64,000 nucleotides of DNA from Ailurus styani (GCA_002007465.1 LNAC01000859.1:198551-262550), one strand, 5' to 3'; numbered from the stretch's first letter, positions 24,236 through 37,382 are shown. Program-made: numbers and translations. Notes: generated from the letters alone by a model not told the origin.

Positions 24236-26526
24236 TGGGAATTAACACTATTAAGAACAGATTCAATTTGAGAAGTCAAATATTCTGTTATAGTTATATA
24301 AAAAATCCTTCTATTTTTTGCTCTCTGCAAAATTTCCTAAACAATAATTAAGCCATTATAGGAAAACAAAGTTTTAGAACAAAGAAAGTGACTTACATAA
24401 GACAACATAATGTCAATAGGGAATTTGGTGTTCCACCTAAAAAAATGTTAATACATTTTCTAATTAAAACTCACCATCATAAAAAATTAATCACTAAATT
24501 TAATTTCATATAGAGTATACTGTTTTACATCATTTTTATTAAAAACATGTTTTATTAGATTTTTCTAACTAAATTAAATGGTGAGTAGTAATTGCTTTTA
24601 TTATTGGTTTGAATGTTTTAATAATTACTTGAAACTATCCCACTTGGCTAAATTAGATGCAATTTTAGTCACAAACCTAATTCTAATAAAATTTTATTCA
24701 CATGTACACAGCAGTTAAAGAGTGTTATATGTGTGTTTGTGTGTGTGTATGTTCTAAAATTAAATCCAAATGTGTGCAATATTCAGATAAAAAAAGACTG
24801 CAGATTGTAAAATTTAGTAAATGAGGAGCATTTTCAGAAGTATTAAAAAACTGCAGTACACAACAAGTTGTCATAACTAAGAAGACAGTGTTAACTGAAA
24901 CCCATGCATATCAATCCTCACTCAGAAGGTTGGAGCAGGACTATACCCACAGGACTCAATACCCTTGACTGTTGCCATCTTGACACTGCCACTAGAAACG
25001 GGAGGAGTATAAAAGTATGGTCTGGAACATCAGCGCCACATGTTTCCTACATCATGGTCTTAGTCATCCCATTTGAGGTGGTCTCATGAATCTGTTGTGG
25101 GGTTTTCTGTTTTGTTTTTTGTTTTTCAGGGTTTTTAGGTAAGCTCCCCAGGGAGGAATCTGTGCTACCAATTCAGCATATAATCGAAATTAGGACAGAA
25201 GAAAAGTAAAACTTTCACTGCCATATCTCTTTCCCCACTGATTTATCTCGCAGCTAATTTGCTATTTTTTTTTTAAATTTACTCCCTTCCGTTTTCACTT
25301 AAAACAGGGCTATCGATGGTCATTTTTCAAATGTTCAAATCAAGATATATACAATGCACATTGTTCTGAAACAGAAATCTCAATTTCAAAAAGAGTTTGC
25401 TTTTCCTATTCTTCATGTTCTACTGTAAGTTATTTTAGAGCATGGATATTAGGATGAACCAATATGACAGTTTCATACGGTCAACCTTACATGTCATGTC
25501 TATGCTTCTAATGCCACTATGTAGCTCATTCTTGGGTTCAGTAAGTATTTATTTAAATGAATAATGAAATATTGAGTTTCTCACCACTTACCCTTGCCTA
25601 AGTATGCTCAAGACTCCAAATAAGGTACTTACTAAAATTCTATGTCTGAACGGGACATATGCCTCCTTTTTGGCTACCTAGCTCCTGAATATGCTTCCTT
25701 TTGGGGGATGGGGTTGGTTAATGCTATATCATATATCTTAGTAAGAACAAAGATCCCCATTACAGAAGCCAAAGGGGCTCAAAGAATCTTGGAAAAATAT
25801 TTCACAGGGAAATGTTATTTCGATGGGTTTCTTACTAACACTCTTGGAAATCAGTACAGTATGGATTATTATACAGGGTAAGTGTTCTAGACTAATATGT
25901 TATCAAACAAAATATTTATGCATTCCTGGAAACAGGAATTTAACCCTAGATTCTAGAAAGGGGTATTTGTTCTAGTCATTTGTTCTAATTAAACTAGGCT
26001 TTGAAAGACTAAGTGGACATCAGTGGGATTATTTTTTCTTTTCTAACAAGATTCAAAACAAGATATTTTTCAGACTTTCAGAAACCATCTTCTGACCTTT
26101 TGATCCTGAGAGCCACAACACTTTTAAAGGAAAATTATGATTTTACTCAAAGGTACACAATTCAAATTATTAGAATGCAGAATATTTACCTGTTATTTAA
26201 TTAAACTCTAAGATATTTATAATACATAAATTATTTTATTTTCACTAAGCTGATATTTATGGCAAACAATTTGCCTGTTTTTTACCAGTGAAATAAAACC
26301 TAAAATTCTTTGAAGTTTCTTATAATTAAGCATGATTGTGTGTATGTATGTATATATACTATATATAATATACATAATATATATGTTGTAGTTTAATATT
26401 TGTATGCAGGTTAACCACTGAGTTCCAATTCAATTTTTTTCCTGTTTCTCAAAAATGGTCTGACCAATTGAAGCATATCAAAACATTTCTAGAATACAAA
26501 TATTATGCAGAAAGGGGAGATTTTTA

Positions 26527-26704
26527 TTTTTTTAATTTTTTTAAAGATCTTATTTATTTATTTGAGAGAGAGTGAGAGCAGGAACAGGGTGAGGGGCAGA
26601 GGGAGAAGCAGACTCTCTGCTGAGCAGGGAGCCCAACACAGGACTCCAACCCAGGACTCCAGGATCATGACCTGAGCCAAACCTACTGAGCCACTCAGGC
26701 GTCC
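26527..26704 (-). mobile_element. CanSINE (minus)
   Basis: Reverse copy, somewhat short in the head. Target-site duplication 'cagaaaggggagattttta' at 26508-26526 and 26705-26724, with one extra G on the right. Confidence 0.96.
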
Positions 26705-26869
26705 CAGAAAGGGGGAGATTTTTAAATTCTAATAAATGACCTATGCATTTCTACATGCTAATAGAATTATCAAACACATCTTTGAATGGAAAAGTTGCCT
26801 TGAATATTTTTTTTCCAACCATCATGGGTAGACGCTGAAGTATTAGTGAACTCCTTAAAGAGAATTCTT

Positions 26870-27057
26870 TTTTTTTTTTTAAAGATTTATTTATTTATTT
26901 ATTTTGACACAGAGAGATTACAAGTAGGCAGAGAGAGAGGAGGAAGCAGGCTCCCTGCTGAGCAGAGAGCCTGATGCGGGCCTCGATCCCAGGACCCTGA
27001 GATCATGACCTGAGCTGAAGGCAGAGGCTTTAACCCACTGAGCCACCCAGGCGCCCC
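26870..27057 (-). mobile_element. CanSINE (minus, young form)
   Basis: Reverse young-form SINE ending 'gagccacccaggcgcccc'. Perfect target-site duplication 'ttaaagagaattctt' at 26855-26869 and 27058-27072. Confidence 0.97.
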
Positions 27058-27979
27058 TTAAAGAGAATTCTTAATTCTCAAGTTCTTCTCCCTCTTTTTT
27101 GTTTCTGGACATTATCACAATACTTTGCTTGGCACAAAGGATGCTGGTTGTTAAGGTTTCAAATGCATAAAGAAGTTATTGTTTGATACATGAATGAAGT
27201 ACCAAATACTGCAAAAAACAAAAACTATGATACAAAAATCTCTATTATTAATCCACTGAGTTGAGAGACAATCTGGGGACATAGAACACACTCTCCTAAA
27301 AGAAGTATGTTCTGTGATGTCGTGACCAAAATCATTAAAAAATGAGGGCTTAAGGGAAATGAATATATATATTTTTTCCTATTGCAATCCCTTAATTTAA
27401 AAGCTGATTAAGCTAACATGCAGAGTTAAAGGGGTGTCTCAACTTCCCTTTGTACTCCTATAATCTTAAAAAAAGGGAAAAAGGGAAAAATACGACAATT
27501 TGTTGTGATTTTAAAACATAGAAATCCTTTGCTGATTATCTAATAATGTTTTTGAGATTAATAAAGTACAAATATTCCCTTACAAAACTATCAATAGTAT
27601 ACAGTATAACAACTTAGAAAAGCAATTAGAATGGTTCTTCAAAAAGTATATTTCTATCAAATGAAGTTGAATACTTTGAACTGAAACTTTCAAGTCTGTC
27701 TCTAAATCTGACCCTTATTTTGCCAGACATCCTTTAATAAATAACTTCAGAAAACAACAACAAATAAATCATCTGTTTTTAAAATGTACAAATTCAGAAT
27801 AAAATAAATAATTAGGAAAAAAGAATGTTATTTGAGCTATGGCATGTTCCCACAAATTTCTAGAATCAGGATTCAAAGACAGAAGCCTATATGAGCACAT
27901 CTCTACTTGTAATCCATTTACATGGGTGGTAGAACAAGACACTGATTGATGAACACCTCAATACAGAGCATCTTTAAGC

Positions 27980-28183
27980 TTTTTTAAATTTTTAACTTTT
28001 TAAAAAATTTTTTAAAGATTTTATTTATTTATTTGAGAGAAAGAACGAGAGGGGAGAGGGTTAGAGGGAGAAGCAGACTCCCCACTGAGCAGGGATACTG
28101 ATGTGGGACTTGATCCCAGGATTCCAGAATCATGACCCAAGTAAAAGGCAGTCACTTAATCAACTGAGCCACCCAGGCACCCC
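27980..28183 (-). mobile_element. CanSINE (minus)
   Basis: Reverse copy with a T/A-rich left end. Target-site duplication 'catctttaagc' at 27969-27979 and 28184-28194. Confidence 0.95.
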
Positions 28184-28439
28184 CATCTTTAAGCGTTTTG
28201 ATCTAGAATACCTTTTGGAATTCTGTAAACCACAGCCATTGCATTGCATAGGGAAGCCTCTTTCACAATTAGCTACTTATATTTCATAATTCCAAGGACC
28301 TCCTGCTTTTATGATTAACTCAAGGGATTAGGTGATCTTTAAATGATTTTAGCCTACAGGTATTATTTGAAGTCTGTAAAAAAGTTTTACATAGCTTTCT
28401 ATATTTTACTCAAAGTCGGATGAAGTGGCCAAAGAGTAC

Positions 28440-28735
28440 AAGCTTCCAGGTATAAAGTAAATAAGTCCTGGGGATATAATGTATGGCATGGTCACTAAAG
28501 TTAATAATTCTGTATTGCATATTCTAATTTCTGTACTGTTGCTAAAAGAGGAAATTCTAAAAGTTCCCATGAAAAGAAAAAACTTGTTATGTATGGTGAT
28601 GGATGTTAACTACACTTATTGTGGTGACCATTTCATAATAAATACCTATATCTAGTCATTATGTTGTATACCGGAAACTAATATAATGTCATATGTCAAT
28701 TATATCTCAATGTTTTAAAGGTAAAATAGTTTAAT
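28440..28735 (+). mobile_element. Old LINE-1 3' end (L1MA/L1MB-like)
   Basis: 'gatataatgtatggcatggt', 'tgatggatgttaactacact', 'attgtggtgaccatttcata' and 'catatgtcaattatatctca' follow the old L1 3' UTR. Subfamily is from memory. Confidence 0.8.
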
Positions 28736-28828
28736 TACTTACTATGCTAAGACTCAGGGGGTTTGCACATTTTTTACCTTTATTTATTTTGTTGACTTAG
28801 GGAAACATTACAAGCTTAAAATAAAAGA

Positions 28829-29030
28829 CGGGTGCCTGTGTGGCTCAGTCATTAAGCATCTGCCTTCGGCTCAGGTCATGACCCCAGGGTGCTGGGATCA
28901 AGCCCCCATTGGGCTCCGTGCTCAGTAGGAAGCCTGCTTCTCTCTCTCCCACTCCCTCTGCTGTGTTCTCTCTCTTGCTGTGTGTCTCTCTGTCAAATAA
29001 ATAAATAAAATCTTAAACAAACAAACAAAC
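28829..29030 (+). mobile_element. CanSINE (plus, older form)
   Basis: Head 'gggtgcctgtgtggctcagt', tail AAATAAATAAATAAAATC then AAAC units. Only a weak short target-site duplication ('aaaaga'). Confidence 0.93.
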
Positions 29031-29514
29031 AAAAGAAGCTGAATATTATACATCGATTTTCCTTTTTCTAAATTCTTTGTTCTGGTTTATGTCTTCTTGA
29101 CCTTTACCTAAATATCTAGCCTAGTGGCAAGACATTTCTCTTCTTTTCCTCTCTTTCTCCAACACACAACAAAAAAACTTTAAAAAGGGATTTTTAACTC
29201 TCCATTTTCTATGGTGTCTAATAAAGACATTGTTATACCTACCTGTGTTATAATTACAGGGAAAGGTTTCTAAAAATCACAATATTTCAATTTCTTTACA
29301 ATAATAATCACTTAGTATTAAAGAAAATAGAACCTTTTAATTTAAAATTTAAAATGTTATATTATTCAAATTCTACAAATATTAAACTGGGGTTCCAGCT
29401 GACTGTTAAAATGTGAGTTTCACCTATCATTCTCTATAAAGACTTCAGAAACATCAAACCCATGGCTACAGAGAAAGGCATTTAAGTGCTAAGTCAGAGT
29501 AAAACAATATTCTA

Positions 29515-29720
29515 GACCACCCCATCTGATACAGTAGCCACCAGCCACATGTGACTATTCAAATTTAAATTAACACTGATTAAAGCTAAATCAAATTAAA
29601 ATTAGCATTAGCTCCTCAGTTGCCCTAACAATACTTCAAGTATTCAGTGGCTACAGCATGGCTAGTGACTATTCTTACAAGCAACACAAATATAGAACAC
29701 TTCCATTATCTCAGAAAGTA
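29515..29720. repeat. Non-autonomous hAT-like DNA transposon fossil
   Basis: 'gatacagtagccaccagcca' and 'catgtgactattcaaattta' face an inverted-looking counterpart ('ttcagtggctacagcatggc'). This resembles a mammalian MER-type hAT element; the family name is uncertain. A relative lies at 38375. Confidence 0.5.
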
Positions 29721-29756
29721 GACTGAATAGGATTCTTAGACTCTTCTCCAACTTCC

Positions 29757-30781
29757 TTTTTTCTTTTAATTTAATTTAATTTTTTCAATGATCCAAGATT
29801 CATTGTTTATGCACCACATCCAGTGCTCCATGCAATATGTGCCCTCCTTAATACCCACCACCAGGCTCACCTATCCCCCCACCCTCTCCCCTCCAAAATC
29901 TTCAATTTGTTTCTCAGAGTCCACAGTCTCTCATGCTTTATCTCTTCCTCCGATTTCCCTCAATTCACTTTTCCTTTCCTTCTCCTAATATCCTCCATGT
30001 TATTCCTTATGCTCCACAAGTAAGTGAAACCATATGATAACTGACTTTCTCTGCTTGACTTATTTCACTCAGCATAATCTCCTCCAGTCCCGTCCATGTT
30101 GATAAAAAAGTTGGGTATTCATCCCTTCTGATGGCTGTGTAATATTCCATTGGACCATATCTTCTTTATCCATTCATCTGTTGAAGGGCTCTTTCTACAG
30201 TTTGGTGATTGTGGCCATTGCTACTACGAACATCCTTTTCACTACATCTGTATCTTTGGGGTAAATACCCAGTAGTGCAATTGCAGGGTCATAGTGTAGC
30301 TCTTTTTTAATTTTTTGAGGAATCCCCACTCTGTTTTCCAAAGTGGCTGCACCAACTTGCATTCCTACCAACAGTGTAAGAGGGATCCCCTTTCTCCACA
30401 TCCTCTCTCCAACACTTGTTGTTTCCTGTCCTGTTAATTTTGGCCATTCTAACTGGTGTAAGGTGGTATCTCAATGTGGTTTTGATTTCAATTTCCCTGA
30501 TGGCTAATGATGATGAACATTTTTTTCATGTGTCTGAGAGCCATTTGTACGTCTTCTTTGGAGAAGTTTCTGTTCATGTCTTCTGCCCATTTTCTGACAT
30601 GATTATCTCTTTTTTGGGTGTCAAGTTTGAGGAGTTCTTTATAGATCTTGGATATCAGCCCTTTGTCTGTTGTGTCATTAGTGAATATCTTCTCCCAATC
30701 CGTGGGTTGCCTCTTTGTTTTGTTGACTGCTTTGCTGTGCAGAAGCTTTTTATCTTGATGAAGTCCCAAAAGTTCATTTTC
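29757..30781 (-). mobile_element. 5'-truncated carnivore LINE-1 (minus)
   Basis: About 1 kb of a relatively young L1 in reverse orientation: T-rich tail at the left, 3' UTR, then the C-terminal part of ORF2 from about 30060 to 30781. Minus-strand frames show ORF2p-like '[20 protein letters not shown]' and '[20 protein letters not shown]', broken by frameshifts, so it is dead. Perfect 17-bp target-site duplication 'actcttctccaacttcc' at 29740-29756 and 30782-30798. Confidence 0.95.
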
Positions 30782-30882
30782 ACTCTTCTCCAACTTCCAC
30801 TTCTAAACTGCTCTTCATTAGGTCTCTTCAATCTCCATCTTACTGGATTCTTACTCAGACCCTCCTTCTCTGCCTCCACCAG

Positions 30883-31098
30883 TTGTTCTCAACTTAAGGA
30901 GATCGTGCCCCCCATGGGACATTCCCAATGTCTGAGATATTTCTGGTTGTCACAATTTGGGAGACAGAATTTAATACTGACATGTGGTGAATGGAGGCCA
31001 GAGACATCGCTGAACACCTTACAATGCACAGGGCATCCCCACGACAATGAATGCTGTGTTAGTAGTGCCCAAGTGGAGAAATTCTGGATTAGACTACT
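30883..31098 (+). mobile_element. MER20 (hAT-Charlie DNA transposon) fossil
   Basis: 'gttgttctcaacttaaggag', 'gggacattcccaatgtctga', 'atttctggttgtcacaattt', 'ttacaatgcacagggcatcc' and 'aagtggagaaattctgg' follow the MER20 consensus from end to end as I recall it. Non-autonomous and non-coding. Confidence 0.8.
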
Positions 31099-31959
31099 CT
31101 AGATTGAAGCTGCATGTGGACTGCCCACCCAAAACTGGATTTGTTAATATCGTAAGTCCCCAGCTTCTGACTACTCTCAAATATCAATGTACACCATCTA
31201 CAAGAAAGTAATATACCCTAGATCCAATGTATGTCTAGCACTCAGAGTCCCCACTAACTTAAGAAAGATAGGCATAAACTACAAGAATTCTTATTTTTAC
31301 AGAGGCTGGAATTTCCCCACATTGGGTAGGTGACAGTAATCAAATGTGAGTGAGGTCATGCACACTTTTATTCCTTTAGGTTGTGTGTTACATGAAGGTA
31401 GGGACCATGTCTTTGCCCACCATTATATATATATACTGCATATATATATTATGCTTTTCATAATATATGCATTTGTATATAGGAAGCTTTAAAAGAAAGG
31501 TAACATTGGATAAGAAAAACAAGATACAGACTACTGTAAGTGATATGAACTTATTTTTATAAAAGAATGGTGAGAAAATATTCTGAGTATGTACATATGT
31601 TTGTGTGTGTGTCTGGGTGTGTTCATGTGTGTGTGTGTAAGTATAGACAAAAATGGAATGATAACAGTAGTTGGTCAATGAGGATTCCCTAGGAAAGAGC
31701 TACCATCAGGGGAAAGGAGAAAGTAAAAAAAAGAAGAAAAGTGTAGAACTTACGTGGCAAATCATGATAATGGCAAAAAGTTATATTTCATTTTAAATAA
31801 GGGGGCATTCAAGAACTACCTCAAATGGAGCAACTGAAAGGAAAATCAAAAGCAAAAGACCTATTCATTAATATGGCATTTGTATTTGGGAAGTGAAATA
31901 GCTAATAAATAAGAAAAATAATGTCATTTCATGCAATGATAAGTCTTCTGACGAATATT

Positions 31960-32307
31960 AAAATGTAAGTGTCTGGGGGAGACAGTCCTGAGCTCAGGAT
32001 AGGTATCAGGGCCTGGAGAAGCAAATTTGGGATTTATCAGGGTGCAGTTGGTATTAAAAGCTACATGACTCAATGTGATCATCTAGAGAGTGATTGTAGG
32101 GGAAGAGAGTTAAGGGTAGCACCCTAGGGCTCTCCAGTGCGGAGTGGCAAGGAGGAAAGCTTACCCGAGATGAGCAGAAAGAGTAGAAGGGAGAAAGCGG
32201 AGATGAAGAGACAAGTCCTTAAATGAGTTTTGCTGGAAAGAGTGTTGTGGGCATGGTGGAGAACAGGGCATGGAAAGAAGGGCACGATGGGATCAGTGGA
32301 GGCTTTC
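31960..32307. other. Purine-rich unique or ancient-repeat sequence
   Basis: A GA-rich stretch ('gagacagtcctgagctcagg', 'gatcatctagagagtgattg', 'accctagggctctccagtgc') that resembles a common mammalian interspersed repeat whose family I cannot name. It continues after the SINE, from 32550 to about 32680. Confidence 0.35.
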
Positions 32308-32321
32308 TAAAGAGGACATTT

Positions 32322-32535
32322 GGCCGCCTGGGTGGCTCAGTGGGTTGAAGCCTCTGCTTTCGGCTCAGGTTATGATCTCAGCGTCCTGGGATCGAGGCCT
32401 GCATCGGGCTCTCTGCTCAGCGGAGAGCCTGCTTCCTCCTCTCCCTGTCTCTCTGCCTGCCTCTCTGCCTACTTGTGATTTCTCTCTCTCTGTGTCAAAT
32501 AAATAAATAAATAAAATCTTTAAAAAAAAAAAAAA
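32322..32535 (+). mobile_element. CanSINE (plus, young form)
   Basis: Young-form SINE with four AAAT units and poly(A). Perfect target-site duplication 'taaagaggacattt' at 32308-32321 and 32536-32549. Confidence 0.97.
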
Positions 32536-33068
32536 TAAAGAGGACATTTATTACACCGGGCTTGTAGGAAGGAAAAGAAAGGAACTACTTGCAAGAGAAA
32601 ACCCAGAAGTGTGAAGAAAAGGCCCTTATATAAGGGAAGGGTTAGACTTAGGGTGGAGAAGGAATGACTAGATATGTCCTTATCCTTGAGGCATACATTG
32701 ATATATGATGAGAAAGTACTTTCCCCTCAGAGTATATAATATTTTAAATTATTCCACTGGATTTTATTAAAATCAATATAGATTAATATCACATCAACTA
32801 TTCCCTAGCCAAAGATCCACAACTGACAACTTCAAACAAGAAAACCATGAATTTGCATCACGGGACACACTCTCTTGTTATCTACATTCTCCAGAATTAC
32901 AGACTAAAAAAGATGATGGTATAAATAGGCAAAACACATGAACAAATATTAGTAGAGTGATACATCACTGATATATATTTCTGTTATTCTATGATCCCAG
33001 TGCTAGACAATTTCCAATAAAAAATCAAAATCTGAAGACGTCTACTCATATTTTAAAAGAAAAAAGAC

Positions 33069-33244
33069 TGGGGTGCCCGGGTGGCTCAGGTGGTTAAGTG
33101 TCTGCCTTAGGCTCAGGTCATGATCTCAGGGTCCCAGGGATCAAGCCCTGTGTCAGCTCCCTGCTCAGCGGGGAGCCTGCTCTTTCTCTCACACCCTCTG
33201 TACTCTCCCTCTCTCTCTCAAATAAAGAAAGAAAAAGAAAAAAG
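33069..33244 (+). mobile_element. CanSINE (plus, shortened)
   Basis: Head 'ggggtgcccgggtggctcag', shortened middle and an AAAGAAAAAG-type tail. The target-site duplication is blurred by A-rich flanks. Confidence 0.93.
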
Positions 33245-34462
33245 AAAAGAAAAAAAGATAATTTATATCCAAACCAGAAAGACTTTATTCTTACAAGTTT
33301 CCCAAGAAAATGCCCTTTCTATCCCAATAGCTATGCTTCTCTGTAGTGGGTGAGATACGATTTTAAAGCCACTGATCTACACATTCCTCCTTCCTTGTAA
33401 TTCATGCCAAGGACACCAACATCTTCTAGACTCATCTGAACTGTGAAAAAGAAACATCTTTGCCACCTTTTTTTTTTTTCCAAACTTTTGGTATACTTAA
33501 AACTAGGGATTTCTTAAACCTTGACAACAAAAGCAGATCACTAACAGCAGCTAGAAATGCAGCAATCTTTTACAAGCTTTTAATAGCAAGTGTCAGAGAA
33601 AGCAAGAAAAATGTTTCATTTCCCTATCTACAGATGTAGGCACAAAACTATACAGTCAAAAAAGTTCATGTAAACTTGTTAACCACAGGAATAATAAACT
33701 GATGTTGGATAAAACTGGCTATTTGCCTTCTATTTATAACCCTTCATTTTCATTCACAATTACCCTAGTAGTACGTTTACTATCACACGTTATTCTATAT
33801 CTTCAAAGATAAGATCTACAAAGATAATTTTTAAAGATCTCTGCAAAAAGGAGACCTAAAACATTGACTGCCTAGTCTACTTTCTCTACATACTTAGTTT
33901 TCTTCCTATCAAGAACAACTGAATAATTCAGGGATTGTCAATGAACCCAGGAATAAAAGGTCATGATCTTTTTTCCCCTTTACTGCTGAATAAAGTAGGT
34001 CAAAATCCCAGCAAAAAATCTCCTTACACAGCAAAATCACTTTGGTAAAACTGGCCTTGTACATAAATTGTTTTTTAATTATAATTTTGTCCTTTAGGAA
34101 AATTAAAAGATTCAAATTATTCTTTTGATCATTTTTAAAGTCTTAATTATTATGGCTCAATAAACCAAAGCTAGGAAACATCCCAGAAACCAAAACTATA
34201 CTGATGCGACACATTTTATGTTCAAGGAGCAAAACATGGGCAAGCTTGGATTTTTATAACTAACATCTGTTTATAAATCAGTCTATCACCCTAGTTTTGA
34301 ACAAAGTACTTCAATCTAAAAATAATGAAAGTGGATAATGGAACCTGAGTATATAGACAAAATCCCTGTAAGAACAGACAAAAAATTGGTACAGGAGAAT
34401 GAGATGTTTTTATACATTCTGACTCAGGTGTTTGTTGTGTTTATTCGGTTTGAAAGGCTTAC

Positions 34463-34595
34463 CATCTTGCTGGCCATGAAGAGCCTGAGGACTTTGCATT
34501 CTTTCTTCCAGATTGGAGCTAAGATCAGAGTTCACAGCTGACATCCGTGTTGAATCGCTCATATCAAATTCATCACTTTCTATTGAACTTTCATC
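34463..34595 (-). CDS. NOL4: NOL4 internal coding exon (133 nt)
   Basis: Fourth and last NOL4 exon in the window. The acceptor is CATTTTCAG|GAT and the donor is GATG|GTAAGC. It encodes 44 codons plus one base: DESSIESDEFDMSDSTRMSA, then a segment ending SPQALHGQQD. The start is acidic and Ser-rich with several S-x-x-E/D sites that casein kinase 2 could use (inference). The next exon must begin in phase 1; none was found down to position 1. The open frame called on the other strand here is a shadow of this exon. Confidence 0.95.
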
Positions 34596-35559
34596 CTGAA
34601 AATGGTTTTAAAATATCATCAAACATCATAAAACATTCAAATAGCGACCATTTTATCTACAGGGTCAATTAGAGTTTAGCCAGTAAGTAAGTTTTCTACA
34701 GAACTCAGTAGACATGTTACATATTACTAGATGTTTGAAATTTAACAAATAATGGAAGAATGTCTCCCTTTAAGGAATTTCAAAACTTGTGAAAAATCAA
34801 ACAATGTATCTATGCACAGGCGATTTCAAAAGTAAAATAATGTGTTTAGGAAGGATTTAGTTGGGGAATTATCCGAAATAATGAAAAATGGATTTTTTAA
34901 TTAGTAAAAAAAGTCCTTGAAGAGTCAAATCACAAATTATAACATATAAAGAAGTATATGTTTTGAGTCTAAAAATAAATGCAATAAAATAGTAAAAGCA
35001 AAGATCTTAGGATGCACTCAGAAAACCTTAACCAAAAAAAATTGTCCCTGGCAAACAGGATGGATTCCAATAATTGACAAACTTACATGGATAGATTGAA
35101 AATCCACATTTAATGACAGCGAGGTATTAGCACATCCCTTCTTTCCTTATAAGTGAATATACACTGTACTGCAACCCCAAAAAGAAGTTCTGGGTAGAAG
35201 TGTGCAAGGTCCACTTCCCAAAAGCCAGTTTACCCGGTGGCGAAATTATCAAAAGGCCAGTTTTCCAAATGCCCAATTCATCAAAACCTGCCAAAAATTA
35301 ACTTAAATCAAATCTAAGATATTTTGGTGTAGCCATTTCATTGAAGCAAACTGCTGTTGGAGAACTGATTTTTGGCCAATGGTGGGCTTATGTAGGCAGA
35401 GGGGCCTGAGGAATCTTCTGTGACATACTCTAAGTATTGAATCAAAATCATCAGGTTTAACTTTAATTTGTTAATGTCTGATCTGAAAAGTTAGCATTAA
35501 TATAATAATTAGCAGCAACCGTGGTTGTAGTCTTATTTATGTAACAGATAACTGTTCTT

Positions 35560-35720
35560 CATATTTGTTCACTCACTTCAACCTCATCACTACCTGTGAG
35601 TCAGGTCCCAGGATTCATCCCATTTTATAGATTGAGAAATTGAGGCACAGAAAAGTTAAAGAATGTATCCCACTATTATATACCAGAACCGGGGTTTATA
35701 TGAAGTCACTCAGGCTTGAG
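35560..35720 (-). repeat. MIR, antisense
   Basis: 'ccattttatagattgagaaa' and 'ttgaggcacagaaaagttaa' then 'agaaccggggtttata' follow the reverse complement of MIR. Confidence 0.7.
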
Positions 35721-36228
35721 AAAATAGCTTCTTTGAATAGGAAGAGTTACCTTGGCTTCATAAATGACATCTTGGTATCAGCAAAGAAGTTGCTATGGTT
35801 AGGGGACAGGAACGTTCTAGTAGACTAACAAATTGGCATTCTGATCCATAGGTCAGGTCAAGGTGATTTTGGTGTCCTTCCTTTACGAAAGGTCTGATCA
35901 TGTCTGGGTCTACTGAGTAGCACTAGCTCTTCATTAATTCAGCAAGGAAATGCCACCCTGCGAGGCCTCTGGGCAATCAGCCACATAGACTTCTCCCGGC
36001 GGCATGCCCTCTCTCTCGGTACATTATGTTTTCTCCAATTCTAAATTCTAAGAAAATCCAAAGCATCTGAAATAAATATATATGTTAAAAAGAGAAAAAA
36101 ATAACAGAATTCAATGTGCACATCAATGTTATCAGTGTGTACCAGAGACATAGACATACATATATATGCACACATAAGTGATATATTTATTATATACTAT
36201 ACATAGTGTCGATGATATGATAGTATTT

Positions 36229-36445
36229 TAGAGCACATCCTCTAGAGCCAGACTGAACTGATTTAGATCCATGCTCTGCCACTCAGATGTGCTACCTTAA
36301 GCAAGTTACCTAATCTTTCTGTGCCTCAGTTTCTTCATCTATAAAATGGGAATTGTAGTATCAATCTCATAGGGCTGTATAAAGATTAAGGAAATATAAT
36401 AATATTTAAAGTAGTTAGAACAGTGTCAGATATATAATAAGTATA
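36229..36445 (+). repeat. MIR
   Basis: Clear MIR order: 'ctctagagccagactgaact', 'ccatgctctgccactcagat', 'ctgtgcctcagtttcttcat', 'ctataaaatgggaattgtag', 'ctcatagggctgtataaaga'. Confidence 0.85.
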
Positions 36446-37184
36446 AAAATGTTTCACATTTTATGTAGAATATATAGGAAATTCTACAGTATATAATAGG
36501 ATTCATATTGATTATATTTTATGAACAAATACAAAAAATAAATTTAAATATAATAGTAAAGATGACCAACATGCATTTATAAAATAGCTGTGTATTCTAT
36601 ATAACATAGTCTTTAGAATCAGCATTTATTATATATACTACAAATAGCTAACTACATGTAATGCAGTAAAATATCATTTCCAATATATACCATCTGATAT
36701 ATATGTGTGCTTGTGCATGCATGTGTGTGTATAAAATGTATGTATATATGAGAATGTATGTGTGTTTAAAGAAAAGCTAGACAGAAAGAGATCATAATCT
36801 CAGATCCACAGAATGATTATATAAACTGCTATAAGGCATTATGAATAATCAACACACATTTTCTCAGCAATAAGTAATACTTATATCAGCATGCTTTTTA
36901 AGAAATGTGGACAATAAATTAAATGGTTATATAACCAAGTGTGCTTGTTGTTTTATTTTTTTTTTAATTAACCATTCTACTTATCAGAAGTGGCTTAATG
37001 ATCATGACTCGCAAATATTTTCCTCCATGATTTTCTATAAAATTCACTTTTCACAATTCTACTCTTTATTAGAATATAAATTATCCAATTGCTTAGGTTT
37101 ATAAAGACCTTTAATGAAACTAAGTGCATGAATTCATTCTGTAAGTTCTATTCCAATTATAAAATGATTAAATTACTATCTTTT

Positions 37185-37382
37185 TTTTTTTTTTAAGATT
37201 TTATTTATTTGACACAGAGAGAGAGATTACAAGTAGGCAGAGAGGCAGGCAGAGAGAGGAGAGAGGAGGAAGCAGGCTCCCTGCTGAGCAGAGAGCCCGA
37301 TGCGGGGCTCGATCCCAGGACCCTGAGATCATGACCTGAGCCGAAAGCAGAGGCTTTAACCCACTGAGCCACCCAGGCGCCC
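37185..37382 (-). mobile_element. CanSINE (minus, young form)
   Basis: Reverse young-form SINE. Perfect target-site duplication 'aaattactatctttt' at 37170-37184 and 37383-37397. The only SINE in the 6.2-kb intron. Confidence 0.97.

Larger units (their letters stand above)
1..34462 (-). other. NOL4: NOL4 intron downstream of the 34463 exon (partial)
   Basis: This stretch follows the GTAAGC donor and runs to the window edge, so the intron is at least 34.4 kb. It holds the ancient LINE-1 of 2400-10440, about 19 CanSINEs, several LINE-1 stubs and L2, MIR, MER20 and microsatellite sequence, listed separately. I saw no NOL4 exon on the minus strand and no other convincing gene on either strand. 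Unlabelled parts with no recognisable content include 13000-14430, 14680-16380, 18200-18880, 19110-19900, 20160-21160, 22290-23740, 24250-26500, 27075-27960, 31100-31900 and 33260-34460. Confidence 0.8.

Noticed and set aside
30416..31102. Open frame of 228 codons on the plus strand, the longest in the window
   Set aside because: It runs antisense through a dead LINE-1 and on into a MER20 fossil. It crosses the LINE-1 boundary at 30781, so it is a chance frame.
1..34462. Further NOL4 exons downstream of the 34463 exon
   Set aside because: I looked for the expected continuation (a phase-1 exon encoding the acidic, Asn/Ser-rich middle of NOL4) and found none, so they must lie outside the window.
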